This document shows positions 16,597 through 25,652 of a stretch of 64,000 bases of DNA, in pieces. The stretch is from Levilinea saccharolytica. Its GTDB lineage: Bacteria > Chloroflexota > Anaerolineae > Anaerolineales > Anaerolineaceae. The translations under genes and the position numbers were made by a program. Position 1 is the stretch's first letter; every line of letters begins with the position of its first letter. The notes below the pieces were generated by a model that was not told the DNA's origin, ran no database searches, and worked only from the letters and a program-made list of their open reading frames with translations. The stretch is taken from positions 1 to 64,000 of the forward strand of contig NZ_LGCM01000028.1 in assembly GCF_001306035.1 (NCBI RefSeq). Direction: 5' to 3'.

Positions 16597-18933
16597 TTAG
16601 CCCTCTCTTGGGATCCGCCGCAGTTGGTACCGCAGCCAGACAGGAATCACTTTCAACCAGATTTCTCGCCGCGCTTTGCGGGCGCGTTCAAGATCGTAGG
16701 CAGACTGGCTAAAAATGGCCTTTTGGGCCTCTTCCAATAATACCGCCCCAGCCGTCTCTGCCTGTGGTACCCATTTTACCAGTTCCCGCACCTGTTCTGC
16801 CGGAGTCAGCAAACTTGGGTTTCCGCTCCGCAGTAATTTTAAACTAAACGGCACCACACTGTAAATCTTTTCCATGCGCGACATTCGCCGCAGCGCCGCC
16901 CAATAATGCAGCATCCACGGCACGCGCACCCCCCGCTGAACCAGCCGTCCCACAACCCATTCCGGGAAAGGCTTCAGTCGCCCGCCTAAATTCAGCCAGC
17001 GCCACACCAACCCCGCCAGCACCAGAAGGAGGGTTGCGATCCACACCGCAGCCCAGGCGCGCACCTCCACTCTGCCCGCGTTGGCCTCCTCCTCTGCGTC
17101 CCGTTCTTCCATCAAGCGGTCCAGGCGGTCGAAATCGGGACCTTCGCGCTCACGATCTTCCGCGGCTGCTGCGGGAACCGAGGGCTGGGCTGGGCGCACG
17201 CTGCTCTCTTCAAAAAAGTTGAGCTCCGGCTGCGACACCGTCGGCTCAAATTCCACCCAACCAATTCCAGGGAAGTACACTTCCGGCCAGGCGTGCGCGT
17301 CCATACGCTGCACGCGGTACACTTCTGCGTCTTCGTCATACGTCCCTTGCGCAAACCCCGCCCCCAAGCGTGCCGGAATCCCCAGCGAGCGCAGCATCAG
17401 CACTTCTGCGGTCGCGTAATAATTGCAGAAGCCTTCTTTCTTTTCAAACAAGAACCACTCGATGGGGTCCGCCCCCGCCGGAGGTGCTGGAATCACCGCC
17501 TGATAGCGGATTTCCTTGCGCAGGTAGCGCGTCACCGCCTGCACCTGATCATACGGACTTTCGGCCCCGCGGGTGATCTCCTCAGCCAGTTCTGCCACCT
17601 TCGATGAAAAATTCTGCGGCAGCTGCAAATAGCGCGTGCGCAGCCATTCGGGGTAATCCACCCCTGCCGTGCGCAGTTCGTTGGTGGTGGGGTGGCTGAC
17701 CTCAGCCCGCGCCCGCAGCACCTCACCCCGCCGCAGTACCGTGTCCGAAACCAGGGCCACAGCATCTGTCTCGCTGTCTTCCAGCACATCCCCGGTCACG
17801 CGTACCGCGCGGCTCACAGACACGGGGTAATTGGGGACGTACAGCGTGCGGGCGGTCTCGCTTTCCAGGGTGAAGGTCAAATCCACCACCACTCGCCCGC
17901 GGTGTATCGGGTGGGTCAGAGGCCAGTCCCGCGCCAGCAGCAGTTCCTTGGCCGCGATGGTGTTTTGCCAGCTGACCCCATCATAGTAGTTGTAACTGTG
18001 CCCGCGCCAGTAGTAGCGCGCGTTTCTCAGCTCAGGCATGGAGGTTTCCACCAGGAAAACCTCCTCATCCCCCAGGATAGCTCCGGTGCCCAGCTCCAGC
18101 TTGTCGCCAAAATACTCGTTCACCACCGAAACCGGCGTCTGCAAACCCGCAAACGCATTGGAAAACCGCTCGCGGAAGCCCATCCACGCCTGAGAAAAAC
18201 GCTCGCGCGCCGCAGTTCCCGGGGTCATCGTCTCAAACACCATCGGCAAATTCCAAGAAACCAGCACCAGCAGCGCCGCCACCACCACCACCGACCAGGT
18301 CAGGCTTTGGCCGGTATCCAGGTCCATCGCTACCCCCTGGCTCCCCCATTCCGCGCGTGAGCGCAAAAAGAAAATCCGCCCCACCAACACCACCACCGTC
18401 AGGGTTAGGAATGCGCTGTAGCGGTCGCGGTGCTCGGCAAAGGGGTGATAATAATCAAAAATGAAGAACATCACCACGGCCACCACCAGCGGCAGCCAGG
18501 GACGCCCTTCGCGCACCATTTGCAGCCCTGCGATCAGGCTTACTCCCCAGAACAGCAGGTACATGGATAGCAAAAACAAAACCGGATCCGATACTGGTTG
18601 ATTGCTTAAGAATATGCGCGTGGTTTGCGCCAACCGCCCGCCCAGGCTGGCCAGCCGCTCCCCCCATAGTACGCCGCCCTCCATGGTCAGTCCCAGCTGC
18701 CAGGGGATGAAGAACGCGCTGTACGCTGCCGCGAAAACCCCTACCCATACGCCGCTAAAACGGCTGCGGCCCAGCAAAGCTCCCAATATAAAGGCGATCA
18801 TCACCAAAAGATTCGCCCGCCCCAGGTTCTCCGTCCACCCCGTAACCTCTAACCGCGAGGCGACGATCATTAAGGCTGCCCATAAAAGAAAAAGAGCTGG
18901 GAGATCCCACCAGCGCTGGTTCGTTGTTTTCAT
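16597..18933 (-). CDS. Membrane-bound transglutaminase-like protein (TgpA type)
   Basis: The 778-residue protein has an N-terminal membrane region of about six helices (1-250). A periplasm/exterior-facing transglutaminase core follows (about 400-570), then another membrane helix (about 645-665) and a cytoplasmic DUF4129-like tail. The Cys-His-acid triad is present: C503 in EGFCNYY, H547 in DAHAWPEVYF, and E563 in FEPT where many relatives have Asp. TgpA-type proteins are essential envelope proteins in some bacteria, usually encoded beside MoxR and DUF58 genes. Here those sit 38 kb away and this gene is paired with an adenylate cyclase. The start at 18933 is chosen because a TTGACG-18-TACACT promoter ends six bases before it. 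An ATG 14 codons upstream lacks a ribosome site. Confidence 0.87.
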   Translation of the reverse strand: MKTTNQRWWDLPALFLLWAALMIVASRLEVTGWTENLGRANLLVMIAFILGALLGRSRFSGVWVGVFAAAYSAFFIPWQLGLTMEGGVLWGERLASLGGRLAQTTRIFLSNQPVSDPVLFLLSMYLLFWGVSLIAGLQMVREGRPWLPLVVAVVMFFIFDYYHPFAEHRDRYSAFLTLTVVVLVGRIFFLRSRAEWGSQGVAMDLDTGQSLTWSVVVVAALLVLVSWNLPMVFETMTPGTAARERFSQAWMGFRERFSNAFAGLQTPVSVVNEYFGDKLELGTGAILGDEEVFLVETSMPELRNARYYWRGHSYNYYDGVSWQNTIAAKELLLARDWPLTHPIHRGRVVVDLTFTLESETARTLYVPNYPVSVSRAVRVTGDVLEDSETDAVALVSDTVLRRGEVLRARAEVSHPTTNELRTAGVDYPEWLRTRYLQLPQNFSSKVAELAEEITRGAESPYDQVQAVTRYLRKEIRYQAVIPAPPAGADPIEWFLFEKKEGFCNYYATAEVLMLRSLGIPARLGAGFAQGTYDEDAEVYRVQRMDAHAWPEVYFPGIGWVEFEPTVSQPELNFFEESSVRPAQPSVPAAAAEDREREGPDFDRLDRLMEERDAEEEANAGRVEVRAWAAVWIATLLLVLAGLVWRWLNLGGRLKPFPEWVVGRLVQRGVRVPWMLHYWAALRRMSRMEKIYSVVPFSLKLLRSGNPSLLTPAEQVRELVKWVPQAETAGAVLLEEAQKAIFSQSAYDLERARKARREIWLKVIPVWLRYQLRRIPREG

Positions 18934-18939
18934 GGGTTG

Positions 18940-18969
18940 AGTGTACAATACCTTAAGCGATTTCGTCAA
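18940..18969 (-). promoter_or_regulatory. Promoter of the transglutaminase-cyclase unit
   Basis: On the minus strand TTGACG (18969-18964), an 18-base spacer and TACACT (18945-18940). The ATG at 18933 follows after six bases, so the transcript should begin at or very near the start codon (leaderless). Confidence 0.6.
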
Positions 18970-18988
18970 TTGCATTCAGGAGGCACAC

Positions 18989-20002
18989 ATGGATTTATGG
19001 CTTCAACTCGAAGCGCAGGTTAATGTATTCCTTCAAAGCCTGGGGGCGTGGCTTACCATTCCGATGAGCGCGCTGACCTTCTTAGGCAACGAAGAATTTT
19101 TCTTGCTTGCAATGCCCTTCCTTTTTTGGTGCGTTAATGCCAGCCTCGGCTTTCGCATTGGCGTGATGCTCATGCTCAGCAATGCCGTCAACGCCTTTTT
19201 TAAGGTGTTGTTTCGCAGCCCCCGCCCCTACTGGATCGAGCCGCGCGTCACTGCCTACACCGCCGAAACCTCCTTTGGCGTTCCCTCCGGCCATTCGCAA
19301 AATTCCGCCAGCCTGTGGGGCCTGGCCGCCGCCAAAATCAACCGCCGCTGGGTGTGGGTGGTTTTCTCGTTGGTCGTCTTTGGCGTCGGTCTATCGCGCC
19401 TCTATCTCGGCGTCCACTTTGTGCGGGATGTCCTCCTCGGCTGGATTTTGGGCGCCCTGCTGGTGATCGCCTTCACCCGCTGGGAAAAAGCAGTCTGCGA
19501 TTGGCTGCGCCCCCAGTCCTTGCAGCGTTGGGTTTTGCTTTCTGCCGCGGCCGCCCTGGTTCTCCTACTGCTCATGCAGCTGCCCATTGCCCTGCTCAGC
19601 CCCGGCGGCTATCCAGCCGAGTGGGCCCAGGCCGCCCTGTTGGCCGCGCCCGAAAAGCCCATCACCCCCTTTGAACGCTCCGGCAGTTTCACCATCGCTG
19701 GGACCTTCTTCGGCATGACCGCTGGTTACGCTTTTCTCCTCAAGCACAAGGGCGGTTTCGACGCCTCCGGCCTGTGGTGGAAAAAAGCCCTGCGCTATCT
19801 CCTGGGCAGCGGCGTCCTCCTGGCCCTATGGTTTGGCCTGGGGCAAGTCTTCCCTCGCGGTGAAGATTTGATTAGTTACATTTTGCGCTTTTTGCGTTAT
19901 ACTCTCATTGGCGTCTGGGTATCTGCCCTGGCCCCCATATTATTTATGCGTTTCGGGTTAGCCAGCCCCATCTTGCGGCCGGAGTCAACCCAAAAAACCT
20001 GA
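18989..20002 (+). CDS. PAP2-family membrane phosphatase
   Basis: The 337-residue integral membrane protein carries the three phosphatidic acid phosphatase motifs: KVLFRSPRP (about 69-77), PSGHSQN (about 98-104) and SRLYLGVHFVRDVLLG (about 135-150). The conserved histidines are the nucleophile and acid. The likely substrate is a lipid phosphate such as undecaprenyl pyrophosphate or phosphatidic acid, at the outer face of the membrane. The C-terminal half adds several more hydrophobic helices. The ATG at 18989 has AGGAGG six bases ahead, so an upstream in-frame ATG is rejected. The gene is divergent from the transglutaminase and followed by a small YtxH-like gene. Confidence 0.92.
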   Translation: MDLWLQLEAQVNVFLQSLGAWLTIPMSALTFLGNEEFFLLAMPFLFWCVNASLGFRIGVMLMLSNAVNAFFKVLFRSPRPYWIEPRVTAYTAETSFGVPSGHSQNSASLWGLAAAKINRRWVWVVFSLVVFGVGLSRLYLGVHFVRDVLLGWILGALLVIAFTRWEKAVCDWLRPQSLQRWVLLSAAAALVLLLLMQLPIALLSPGGYPAEWAQAALLAAPEKPITPFERSGSFTIAGTFFGMTAGYAFLLKHKGGFDASGLWWKKALRYLLGSGVLLALWFGLGQVFPRGEDLISYILRFLRYTLIGVWVSALAPILFMRFGLASPILRPESTQKT

Positions 20003-20023
20003 GGCTTTTTGAAGGAGATCATC

Positions 20024-20257
20024 ATGCGGAAGTTCTTTACCTTTGTGTTTGGAGCGGTGGCGGGCGGGCTTTTGGGCGCTGCCCTGGCCATGTTGCTGGC
20101 CCCCGCTTCTGGCAAACAGGTGCGCAGCCAAATCACCGATTACACCCAACAGGTTCGCCAGGAAATCCTTCTGGCCGCCCAACAAAAACGCGATGAACTA
20201 GAAGACGAACTCACGCGCCTGCGCGCCCCCAAGCCCCCAGCGGCTCCCCAGGAATAG
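20024..20257 (+). CDS. YtxH-like small membrane-anchored protein
   Basis: The 77-residue product has one N-terminal transmembrane helix with small residues (about 6-27, GAVAGGLLGAALAMLLAP). SGKQVR and a charged helical tail rich in Gln/Glu/Lys follow. This is the YtxH/GvpP-like pattern, where 'LLAPxSGKExR' directly follows the helix. Function in the family is unclear (general stress or envelope). The ATG at 20024 has AAGGAGA seven bases upstream. It is co-directional with the PAP2 gene 21 bases upstream and ends at a strong terminator. Confidence 0.82.
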   Translation: MRKFFTFVFGAVAGGLLGAALAMLLAPASGKQVRSQITDYTQQVRQEILLAAQQKRDELEDELTRLRAPKPPAAPQE

Positions 20258-20299
20258 TCATCCCAGCAGCCTGAAACAGGCTCTCCCATTCATCCAGAA

Positions 20300-20340
20300 A
20301 ACCACCAGCCTCACCCGAAACCGCGGTGAGGCTGGTGGTT
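20300..20340. terminator. Strong bidirectional terminator
   Basis: A perfect 16-bp stem (20300-20315 with 20325-20340) lies between two converging genes. ATTTTC follows on the plus side and TTTTCTGG on the minus side. Confidence 0.85.
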
Positions 20341-20359
20341 ATTTTCACCCTGCGCGTGG

Positions 20360-22426
20360 TTATTCCACGCTCAAGCGGTAGCTGGCCGTCTGACGCGTGA
20401 AGCGCGTCGTCCCGCTCACCACAATGACCACTTCCTTTGTGCCGGAGCTAAAGCTCAAGGGAATTTCCGCCGAGAGGGTCTCATCCAGCGTTACCGGAAC
20501 AACCGTCGTTGTGCCGCCTACCTCGACCACCGTCAGCAGAAAGGTCTGCGGCAGCCGGTTTTGAATGCGCACCCAACCAGCGCTCTCCCAGCCGCCGTTA
20601 TCGGTTTCAAAATCCGAGAAATATGCAATAGCCGGGATGGAAACATCGTCCAGCAAAAACCCTTCGCCGTTCACTGCCGCGTCGGTCACATATTCAAATC
20701 GCAGTGTCACCGTCTGGCCCGCATAAGCCGAAAGGTCCACGGTTTCTTCAATCCACCCATTGGTGACCCCATTGTACGCCCATCCGTAGCTGTTGCCGGA
20801 AGGGTCCTGATCCGTGCCCGAAGGCGTCTTCACAATTTCCCAGCTTTGGCCGTCATCCTTCGAGGCCAGCAGGTAGAGATAATCGTAATCCTTCTCCAGG
20901 TCGTACCAGGTGCGGAAGCTCATTTTCAAGTCGCCGCTGACGCCGCTGAAGTCAAATTTTTGCGTCAGCATCATGTCCGATTCATCCCCCTTATTCGACC
21001 AGAAAGCGTATTGCCCCGAATACGGCTGTTCCGGCAGTACGCCCACTTCAGTCGTACCCTCAAATTTCAGGGTCACATCCCCTTTACACGAGAGCACGAA
21101 ATAGTCCGTGCCGTACTGGCTGACAGCGCGGGATTGTTCACCGGTGGGGCAGGTGCTGAAGCGCTCAAAGGAATACACCTGCGGTGCATTCTTATAATTA
21201 TGATAGGTATAGCGCCCGTCCGCGACATCGTCATCGCGCAAGTAATTAGCTACTGTCCAATCGCGGAACAATTCATCCGCGCTCATCGGCTCGCCCGTCA
21301 GGGGATCCACTTTACCCAGTTCGGTGAGAACCGTGTCCACGCTGTCCAGGCCGTTATCTGGGTGAGCCACTAACATGCGCGTGGCCTCTTCACCCAAACG
21401 GTCGAGGAAATAAGTCACGAACAGGAACCCTGCCCCATAGTGCGGCCCCGTGGCGCTGGGGTCATTGGGCCAATCGTTCAGCTGCAGGTCCGGGTCCGAC
21501 ATGAACACCATGTCAAAACCACCTGGGTCATAATTGTTCAAGAATGAAGCCAGCTCCGAAAAACCTTCGTTCAGCCAGGATTCCTCGTTGCGGTCTCGAT
21601 ACCAATGGATCATGTGCTGGAACTCGTGCGCCAGCACCCCATAGGTAAATTCTTCCCCCAGTTCAATATTATCGGCGTTCAGCAGGAACATCTCGTGGGC
21701 GTTGGAATATTCATGCGCCAGAGGGTGCACCGAATCCGCCGAGGAGAAATACCCTGCCAGATTGTTGCCCAGCCCACCCGCCAGCAAAATATACAGGCGC
21801 GGATCCTGATCAATCCCAGGGCTCCATTCGCTGCCGAAGAATTCGCGGTTGGTGGGGTAAATCTTTGTATCAAAGGCTTCACTCAAATCCTTGAGTTCTC
21901 TTTCGTTATAGGAAACCCCGTCTTCAATCCAGAAATACAGATTTGTGCCAATGTAGCGCAGCACACCGGTGATCTGGAAATTCTCGTTGGTATCCACATT
22001 CGTCACCCAAAACGAACGCTTTTCCCCCAGTTTGGCCGCTTCAGCGGCAGGTGGAACCACTTCAGGGATGTCCCCTTTGCCTCCCAGCCGCTTAGCCAGT
22101 TCGCGCATGTCGTTGTTCGGCACGATCTGGTTTTTCAGCGTGTTCAGCGTCTCATACGCATCCGCGTCAGCAGGTTCCCGCACCAGGGTGGGAATGACCT
22201 GCGGTTCATTTGAGAAAGGCTCCGGCGTCAGGAAAGAATCAAATTCATCAAAGGGCATGTCTGTTAGCAGCTGGGACGGGGCCGGAAATTCCTCATAAAC
22301 CGCCGTGGAAGCCGCCCGGGTAATTCCCCAGGCCGCCAGGCCGCCGGTGAGCGCCATACCAATCAGACACACACAGCACAGCACACTCAGAATGACCAAT
22401 ATCAGGATTACCCATTTCGAGTTCAT
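20360..22426 (-). CDS. Secreted M6-like metallopeptidase
   Basis: The 688-residue protein has an N-terminal hydrophobic anchor/signal (about 4-30). A zinc protease domain follows, with HEFQHMIHW at about 265-273 (HExxH) and a downstream WLNEGFSELAS helix typical of gluzincin/M6-type immune inhibitor A relatives. The C-terminal half contains beta-sandwich modules: a choice-of-anchor/MAM-like region (about 490-610, FDFSGVSGDLKMSFRTWYD and YFSDFETDNGGWES) and a final short beta domain. It should act outside the cell on proteins. The ATG at 22426 follows AGGAG. It is the last gene of the minus-strand polysaccharide locus but may be independent. GC is somewhat lower than in neighbours. Confidence 0.85.
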   Translation of the reverse strand: MNSKWVILILVILSVLCCVCLIGMALTGGLAAWGITRAASTAVYEEFPAPSQLLTDMPFDEFDSFLTPEPFSNEPQVIPTLVREPADADAYETLNTLKNQIVPNNDMRELAKRLGGKGDIPEVVPPAAEAAKLGEKRSFWVTNVDTNENFQITGVLRYIGTNLYFWIEDGVSYNERELKDLSEAFDTKIYPTNREFFGSEWSPGIDQDPRLYILLAGGLGNNLAGYFSSADSVHPLAHEYSNAHEMFLLNADNIELGEEFTYGVLAHEFQHMIHWYRDRNEESWLNEGFSELASFLNNYDPGGFDMVFMSDPDLQLNDWPNDPSATGPHYGAGFLFVTYFLDRLGEEATRMLVAHPDNGLDSVDTVLTELGKVDPLTGEPMSADELFRDWTVANYLRDDDVADGRYTYHNYKNAPQVYSFERFSTCPTGEQSRAVSQYGTDYFVLSCKGDVTLKFEGTTEVGVLPEQPYSGQYAFWSNKGDESDMMLTQKFDFSGVSGDLKMSFRTWYDLEKDYDYLYLLASKDDGQSWEIVKTPSGTDQDPSGNSYGWAYNGVTNGWIEETVDLSAYAGQTVTLRFEYVTDAAVNGEGFLLDDVSIPAIAYFSDFETDNGGWESAGWVRIQNRLPQTFLLTVVEVGGTTTVVPVTLDETLSAEIPLSFSSGTKEVVIVVSGTTRFTRQTASYRLSVE

Positions 22427-22444
22427 TTTGTCAACTCCTCTATA

Positions 22445-23920
22445 TTATGTTACAGATGAACCGGCGATGTCATTTTCTTCCTTCGCCGCAATCAGGGCCG
22501 CGCCGCTGACCCACCCCAGGGTAAGCCACGGGTATGGGAAAGCAAACGTGTCCACGCTGAACCCTTCCACAAGATACGCCAGGATCACCAACCGGCCAAC
22601 CCATCCAATCATGCGCAGTTGCCGGTCCGGCTGCCGCACCAATCCCAGCGTGGCAAACCACAGGCTCACCAGCCAGCTGATAAACACCGAAAAACCCACA
22701 ATGCCAGTTTCGGCCAAAAGCCGCACCCAGATGGACTTGATATTCAATAAAGATCCGCTGCGGTACAGCAAATCGCGCACCTCAAAAAGGCCGTGCGCAT
22801 ACCCTTGCAATGTATCCGGCAGGAAAAAACCGGCGTTCCCCAACCCCACACCCAACCACGGGTGTGCTGTAAAAACACCCCAGCCCGCCTGCCAATAGAC
22901 CATGCGCGCCGCAAACATGAGTTGGTTTGCATACCGCAGCAGAGGGTTTTCGCTGCCTAATTCAAATTGGAACAGCTGCGCCATGCGCGGATCCAGACGG
23001 CTCAGCACCCACCCCAAACCCAGCAGCGCCCCTGCATACACCACAGCCATGCCCCCCAGCACGGCTCCCTGCACCCAGCGCGCCTGCCCGCCGGATGCAT
23101 GTCTGCGCTGCCAGCTCTCTTGGATTTTACGCGCCAAACGCACATTCCACAGCAGCATACCGTAGCCCACCAACAAGAAGAGAGCCAACAGTCCCACCCG
23201 CGAAAGGCTTAACCCCAGCGCCGCCACACCCCCCACCAGCAGTCCGTCCTCCGCAATCCATTTGCCCCAGCGCAGTTTGTGGGCCGATTGGCGCGTCACC
23301 ACCGCCCCAATCCAGATGGGCAAATACAGCAAGTTCAACTGGTTTGCTAACCAGGAAGGTTCCAAAGTGAAACCAGAAACCCGCTGGCGGTACAGCGGAC
23401 CAATGGAATACAGATCGTGAAAATCTTTCATCCATTGGGGGTAGCGGTGGTTAAACTGCCACATACCCGCCTGCAGCAAACAATACAGGATCACCACTGC
23501 CCCGCTCCAGTTGATCCAGCGCAGCGCCGTGCCCAACCGGTCGCGCCGCTGCCCCCAGGCGCTGCCCGCCAGATAGAACGAAACACCCACCCCCAGCGTC
23601 AGCACCGCTTGAATCGAATTACGCAGGGCTGAAATTCCCTTATACCCAGGGAGTTCCACAAAGACAGCCCGCAGCGTTACCCCCAATGCCACCCCCACAA
23701 ACGCCACCAGCGGCACAGCCGTCCACGGCAGCCGCCCACCCCGCAGCCAGGACGGAATCAGCCAACCCACCACAAGGGCCAGCAAAATCAGCCCAGAGGG
23801 CGCCGCCACAGCGTCAGACCCCACCAGGCGCACCACCAGCGGCATACTGGTCACCGGCAGCAGCAGAATCATCGCCGCCCAGCCAGCGTTCAGCAGCAGC
23901 CGTCCCGCTTGCTTAACCAC
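22445..23920 (-). CDS. O-antigen polymerase/ligase-family membrane protein (Wzy-like)
   Basis: The 491-residue polytopic protein has 10-12 hydrophobic helices and the large extracytoplasmic loop of the O-antigen ligase/polymerase superfamily, including the HPWLGVGLGNAGFFLP stretch (about 353-368). It probably polymerises lipid-linked repeat units at the outer face of the membrane. The start is a GTG at 23920 that overlaps the stop of the Wzz-like gene by eight bases (GAGGG ahead), a typical Wzz-Wzy coupling. Two more members of the same superfamily are encoded at 34.8-39.4 kb, so which of the three is polymerase and which ligase is undecided. Confidence 0.85.
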   Translation of the reverse strand: MVKQAGRLLLNAGWAAMILLLPVTSMPLVVRLVGSDAVAAPSGLILLALVVGWLIPSWLRGGRLPWTAVPLVAFVGVALGVTLRAVFVELPGYKGISALRNSIQAVLTLGVGVSFYLAGSAWGQRRDRLGTALRWINWSGAVVILYCLLQAGMWQFNHRYPQWMKDFHDLYSIGPLYRQRVSGFTLEPSWLANQLNLLYLPIWIGAVVTRQSAHKLRWGKWIAEDGLLVGGVAALGLSLSRVGLLALFLLVGYGMLLWNVRLARKIQESWQRRHASGGQARWVQGAVLGGMAVVYAGALLGLGWVLSRLDPRMAQLFQFELGSENPLLRYANQLMFAARMVYWQAGWGVFTAHPWLGVGLGNAGFFLPDTLQGYAHGLFEVRDLLYRSGSLLNIKSIWVRLLAETGIVGFSVFISWLVSLWFATLGLVRQPDRQLRMIGWVGRLVILAYLVEGFSVDTFAFPYPWLTLGWVSGAALIAAKEENDIAGSSVT

Positions 23921-24710
23921 GGGTCTGCCCTCGCCGCGCCGACATTCCTAAGCCGCTCCACACCCACGCGATTCCAGCCAGCGCGCCCAACAGCGCCCCG
24001 CACACCATCAGCACAGCCGTCGTGCCGCGCATGGGGACGGTGGGAACCTCCGCCTGGCGCACCTCAGAATATGCGCTCCATGGCACAATCCCCTGAGCAG
24101 CGTCTTTTTCTGCGCGCAGAATCTGCCCCACCCGCTGAATTTCGTTCTGCAATTCGTCCAATTCCCATTGGCGGCATTCCGCCGGGGCTGGTTCCACCCC
24201 CACCGACTGGCCCACACAGCCCGTCAGTCCATCCAAATAGGTTTCCCATTGGTAAGCGGTCTGGGCATGGCCCACCGCCTCCGAAAGCGCGGTGTAAGCT
24301 GCCTGCCCCCATGCGTTCACCAGGTCAGCCGCCCGTTGGGGGTTTTCATCCCAGGCGCGCATGCGCCAGACGTTGTAGTAGCGGTCGGCGCTCAGTCTTT
24401 GGCGCAGAGCCTCGCGGCCCAATTCGCCGTACGCGGCCTGGGCCTGCTGAAACACAGTTTCAAAAACCGTGTCTGATTGGATCAAATCACCCACCACCCC
24501 CACAGCAAAATCCTCTTCCGCGTCCGTCAACGCACCCGTGCGAGTAAAGTCAATCGATACGGTAATCTCCGCCGCGGCTTGATAGACCGGCGTCTGCACT
24601 CGGCCGACTCCCCAGCCTGCCGCCGCCCCCAACAGCATACAAGCAGTCACCAGCCACCAGCTTCGCACCATCTGCATCACTTTTTCCTGCACGACCACGC
24701 CTTGTTCCAT
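23913..24710 (-). CDS. Wzz-type polysaccharide chain-length regulator
   Basis: The 265-residue protein has the polysaccharide co-polymerase layout. A first transmembrane helix lies at about 17-37, an extracytoplasmic alpha-helical domain (about 40-220) contains VYQAAAEI near the membrane, and a second helix at about 225-248 precedes a short cytoplasmic tail. There is no fused tyrosine kinase. It should set polymer length together with the overlapping Wzy-like protein. The ATG at 24710 is preferred over a GTG six codons upstream because GAGGG lies six bases before it. Cys residues at about 175 and 190 of the loop could form a disulfide. Confidence 0.8.
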   Translation of the reverse strand: MEQGVVVQEKVMQMVRSWWLVTACMLLGAAAGWGVGRVQTPVYQAAAEITVSIDFTRTGALTDAEEDFAVGVVGDLIQSDTVFETVFQQAQAAYGELGREALRQRLSADRYYNVWRMRAWDENPQRAADLVNAWGQAAYTALSEAVGHAQTAYQWETYLDGLTGCVGQSVGVEPAPAECRQWELDELQNEIQRVGQILRAEKDAAQGIVPWSAYSEVRQAEVPTVPMRGTTAVLMVCGALLGALAGIAWVWSGLGMSARRGQTRG

Positions 24711-24791
24711 GAATTCCCTCAACTTCACCGCTGTTGATCAGGCCGTTGTTTCCTTGGTTATGAACCACATTATACCTTGATGTAGCCCATC

Positions 24792-24819
24792 AAAAAGCCC
24801 CCGCCTGCGCAGGGGCTTT
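24792..24819 (-). terminator. Rho-independent terminator after the Cys-rich lipoprotein gene
   Basis: The stem GCCCC/GGGGC extended by A-T pairs (24794-24801 with 24812-24819) runs into T5 on the minus strand. It separates the lipoprotein gene from wzz/wzy. Confidence 0.8.
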
Positions 24820-24841
24820 GGAGTTCAAAGCGGCTGTGTGT

Positions 24842-25576
24842 CTATTTCTGCGCCTTAAAATTGATCAGAATCAAATTTTTCTCACATTCCGAGTAGGTGT
24901 CAAAAGCCGTCAGGTAAGAAAGCGGCTGCCCACTCAGATCATACAGAGAGATAAACAGGGTCTGCTTTGAGGCCGTCGGTTGGTTGGCCAGCGTCACCTC
25001 ATACCCCCCGGGGCCGTACGCCGGAGCCAACCCAGCCAACCCCACCGCGTCCACCGCCTGATCACCCAAAAAGCCTTCCACAACCACCACCACATTGTTC
25101 ATGGGCTGGTTGTTCTTGTTGAACACCTGCCCGGCTACCCCCATCCAGGTACATTCCTGATCCGGGTGGGCAAAATTACGCAGATACAGCGGGTTTCCAG
25201 CTTGCAGCGCATATTCCGGCGTAGACGTGGCAGTGGCCGTGCGTGTGGGCCGCTTGGTATTGGTGGCCGTAAAGGTCACTGTGGCCGTCGGCGGTTTTTT
25301 GGTTTTGGTCGGGGTCAGCGTTTTCGAGGGTTTCACCGTCGGCGTATCGGTCAGCGCCGGCACGGTGACCGTGGGCGGGCAAGGCTGCGCCGTGGGGCAA
25401 TCCGGGCAGGTCACCGCCGCGCAGGTTGGGCAAACCTGGGTGGCCATGACCACGTCTGCCGCCGCGGCGGCGGGCTGCGTATCTGCTTTTCCAAACGGCA
25501 GCGTCACCCCAAACGGCAGCGCGCAGGCCGTGCTGACCATCACCCCTAAAATCACCAACCACCCCAAGCGTCTCAT
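24842..25576 (-). CDS. Cys- and Thr-rich lipoprotein of unknown function
   Basis: The 244-residue product has a signal peptide with lipobox (STAC, Cys18). A segment with repeated cysteines follows (CPTC, CPDC and CP within about residues 49-68). A long Thr/Pro/Lys linker (about 70-120) leads to a C-terminal beta-rich domain (about 125-244) that looks like a FxLIN/Ig-type or carboxypeptidase-regulatory-like fold (VAGQVFNKNNQPMNNVVVVVEG). The start at 25576 has GGAGGG seven bases upstream. It lies between the initiating glycosyltransferase and wzz and has its own terminator. A role in the cell surface is likely from localisation, but the molecular function is unknown. Confidence 0.75.
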   Translation of the reverse strand: MRRLGWLVILGVMVSTACALPFGVTLPFGKADTQPAAAAADVVMATQVCPTCAAVTCPDCPTAQPCPPTVTVPALTDTPTVKPSKTLTPTKTKKPPTATVTFTATNTKRPTRTATATSTPEYALQAGNPLYLRNFAHPDQECTWMGVAGQVFNKNNQPMNNVVVVVEGFLGDQAVDAVGLAGLAPAYGPGGYEVTLANQPTASKQTLFISLYDLSGQPLSYLTAFDTYSECEKNLILINFKAQK

Positions 25577-25652
25577 AACAAACCCTCCCATGCGGTCAAA
25601 ATGCTGTGTCGTTAAAAAGATTATACCCCCAGCAGGGTTGCACGCCTTGTGC

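Noticed and set aside
18941-18988. Upstream in-frame start for the PAP2 phosphatase
   Set aside because: The extension has no ribosome site, while AGGAGG sits exactly before the ATG at 18989.
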